Shown in pieces: positions 62,748-64,000 of a stretch of DNA of 64,000 nt. Position numbers and translations under genes: made by a program. Location: contig NZ_KB731324.1 of NCBI RefSeq assembly GCF_000353285.1, forward strand, positions 4,358,577 to 4,422,576, given 5' to 3'. Source of the stretch: Leptolyngbya boryana PCC 6306. Lineage in GTDB: Bacteria > Cyanobacteriota > Cyanobacteriia > Leptolyngbyales > Leptolyngbyaceae. The notes beneath the pieces were generated by a model, which searched no databases, was not told the origin of the DNA, and saw only the letters and a program-made list of their open reading frames with translations. Position 1 is the first letter of the stretch. Each line of letters begins with the position of its first letter.

Positions 62748-63443
62748 ATGACGATCGATTCTGCACACATCACCTATGAAGAAACGATTCCAGGCGGTGC
62801 CTACTGGTCACGAGTGATTCGGCGCAATGACACATTGCGGATTCTAGCTCCAGAAGGTTCGAGTGGCGTAGCGCTCTTGTGCTATAACGCGGACAATCCG
62901 ATCGAGCGATACAATGCAGCGGATACCGCGAAAATTCAGTTCAATGCTTTCTTAAAGAAAGGCATGGTCATTTATTCAGACATGGGACGAATTTTGTTCT
63001 CGATCGTTGAAGATACCTGCGGTTACCATGACACTCTCGGCGGATGTAGTAACCTCGCAACCAATGCAAAGTATGGCGAAGGCGACTACAAAAATTCGCG
63101 AGACAACTTTCTGCTTGCCCTGACGAAGCGTGATCTGGGCAAAAAAGATATCATGCCGAACTTAAATCTCTTTACCCGCATTGCAGTAGAGCCAAATGGC
63201 AATCTAGTTTGGGCAAACAAAACGGCTCAACCCGGACAATACATTGATCTCAGAGCCGAGATGAATGTGCTGGTTGTCCTCTCGAATTGCCCGCATCCGC
63301 TTGATCCAAATCCAGCGTATGACCCGAAACCGATTCAAGCAACTGTCTGGAGTTCACCTGCTCCCACTGCGGATGATCTGTGCCGAACTGCGAACCCAGA
63401 AGCCAAGCGTGGCTTCCAAAATACTGATGCCGTTTTCGCGTAA
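62748..63443 (+). CDS. DUF1989 protein, urea-carboxylase-associated (UAAP1/carboxyguanidine deiminase subunit type)
   Basis: A 231-residue protein of the DUF1989 family, first of an adjacent pair. It has YEETIPGGAYWSRVIRRNDTLRILAPEG, EDTCGYHDTLGGCSN with likely metal-binding Cys/His, and VLSNCPHPLDPNPAYDPKP. In guanidine-degrading bacteria such a pair (CgdA/CgdB) deiminates carboxyguanidine to allophanate after guanidine carboxylase. The riboswitch directly upstream supports this. GAGGA eight bases before the ATG is the ribosome site. The second subunit follows after 18 bases; the carboxylase gene would be expected beyond the window. Confidence 0.9.
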   Translation: MTIDSAHITYEETIPGGAYWSRVIRRNDTLRILAPEGSSGVALLCYNADNPIERYNAADTAKIQFNAFLKKGMVIYSDMGRILFSIVEDTCGYHDTLGGCSNLATNAKYGEGDYKNSRDNFLLALTKRDLGKKDIMPNLNLFTRIAVEPNGNLVWANKTAQPGQYIDLRAEMNVLVVLSNCPHPLDPNPAYDPKPIQATVWSSPAPTADDLCRTANPEAKRGFQNTDAVFA

Positions 63444-63461
63444 TGTAGGAGCCTTTCAGTG

Positions 63462-64000
63462 ATGACTTCAACGATTAGTACTCAACTCGATCCCAAGCTC
63501 GCAATCTACGATCAAGTTCTTCCATCTCGCAAACCTTGGGCGAAAGTAATCAAAAAAGGACAAACCCTGCGGATTGTAGATTTAGGTGGAAATCAAGCGG
63601 TTGATTTTCTGGTCTATAATGCCGATGATACGAGCGAACGTTACAGCGCTCCAGATACCATTCGCGCCCAAGGAAATATTTTTATTACCACTGGAACAAA
63701 GCTCTACTCGAACGATGGCAATGTTCTGATGACTGTTCTCAACGATACCTGTGGTCGGCATGATACGTCGGGTGGAGCTTGTAGTTGTGAAAGTAACTCT
63801 GTGCGCTTTGGATTAGATAAAAAATGGCAACATGCTTGCGTAGAAAACTTTCTTTATGCCTTGAAAGACTACGGCATGGGCAAGCGAGACATGACGAGCA
63901 ATATCAACTTTTTCATGAATGTTCCAGTCAGTGAAGATGGAACGCTAGAAATTGTGGATGGCATTTCTGATCCTGGTAGCATCGTTGATCTACGTGCAGA
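63462..64000 (+). CDS. DUF1989 protein, second urea-carboxylase-associated subunit (UAAP2 type), partial at window end
   Basis: The frame runs open to the window edge (179 codons seen of an expected 210 or so). The product has PSRKPWAKVIKKGQTLRIVDLGGNQAVDFLVYNA, NDTCGRHDTSGGACSCESNSVRFG and NFFMNVPVSEDGTL, matching the partner of the upstream DUF1989 protein. Together they would form a two-subunit carboxyguanidine deiminase. AGGAG (63447-63451) supports either the ATG at 63462 or the GTG one codon earlier, which has the better spacing. Confidence 0.9.
   Translation, partial: MTSTISTQLDPKLAIYDQVLPSRKPWAKVIKKGQTLRIVDLGGNQAVDFLVYNADDTSERYSAPDTIRAQGNIFITTGTKLYSNDGNVLMTVLNDTCGRHDTSGGACSCESNSVRFGLDKKWQHACVENFLYALKDYGMGKRDMTSNINFFMNVPVSEDGTLEIVDGISDPGSIVDLRA

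Overview
The window is chromosomal DNA from a cyanobacterium, most likely a filamentous Leptolyngbya/Oscillatoria-type strain (the genus is inference). Support comes from the gene set: SbtA/SbtB and CmpABCD carbon uptake, cytochrome c6, HemJ, cyanophycin synthetase and cyanophycinase, and several cyanobacterial DUF families (DUF1816, DUF1997, DUF2811, DUF2996, DUF3082). The GCGATCGC palindrome (HIP1) and its GCGATC core are frequent, heptameric G/C-rich repeats occur between genes, and the DnaA boxes are of the cyanobacterial TTTTCCACA type. I see no tRNA, rRNA, CRISPR array or intact insertion sequence.

Layout. Bases 1-8400 form an inorganic-carbon uptake island on the minus strand: a partial cation/proton antiporter, sbtB, sbtA, then cmpD, cmpC, cmpB, cmpA. 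The ABC transporter resembles nitrate NrtABCD, but its binding protein has CmpA-type sequence. Both sbtA and cmpA have LysR-type half-site motifs upstream. Bases 9267-20400 hold petJ (cytochrome c6), a SpoIID-domain protein, a small NuoB-like iron-sulfur protein, hsp20, small stress and hypothetical proteins, a CHASE2 histidine kinase, moaA, apt and an oligopeptide-type permease. Bases 20758-22600 contain DUF3082, a cluster of five exact DnaA boxes that is a good replication-origin candidate, then DUF2811 and hemJ.

Bases 22600-44800 are mainly housekeeping: DUF2996, a hydrolase, DUF1816, rlmB with a repetitive arginine-rich N-terminus, mini-RNase III, a STAS protein that appears to start at ATT, carA, an aspartic protease, manC, an LCP protein, a pentapeptide protein, an MFS transporter, an amidase, a JAMM peptidase next to a MoeB-rhodanese protein, argF behind a possible attenuator, an HtrA protease, an InrS-like nickel sensor and two SDR-type proteins. 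Bases 44815-50550 hold cphA, cphB, trmD and DUF1517. Bases 50672-57296 encode two translationally coupled hybrid histidine kinases; the second is broken by a one-base frameshift.

Bases 57490-64000 form a guanidine/nitrogen island: a GlnT-type glutamine synthetase homologue, a candidate structured RNA, an ABC permease with a textbook NtcA promoter, its ATPase, a guanidine-I riboswitch followed by a substrate-binding lipoprotein, and a second guanidine-I riboswitch followed by two DUF1989 (urea-carboxylase-associated, carboxyguanidine-deiminase type) genes, the second cut by the window edge. Together they suggest guanidine uptake and breakdown for nitrogen, controlled both by nitrogen status and by guanidine.
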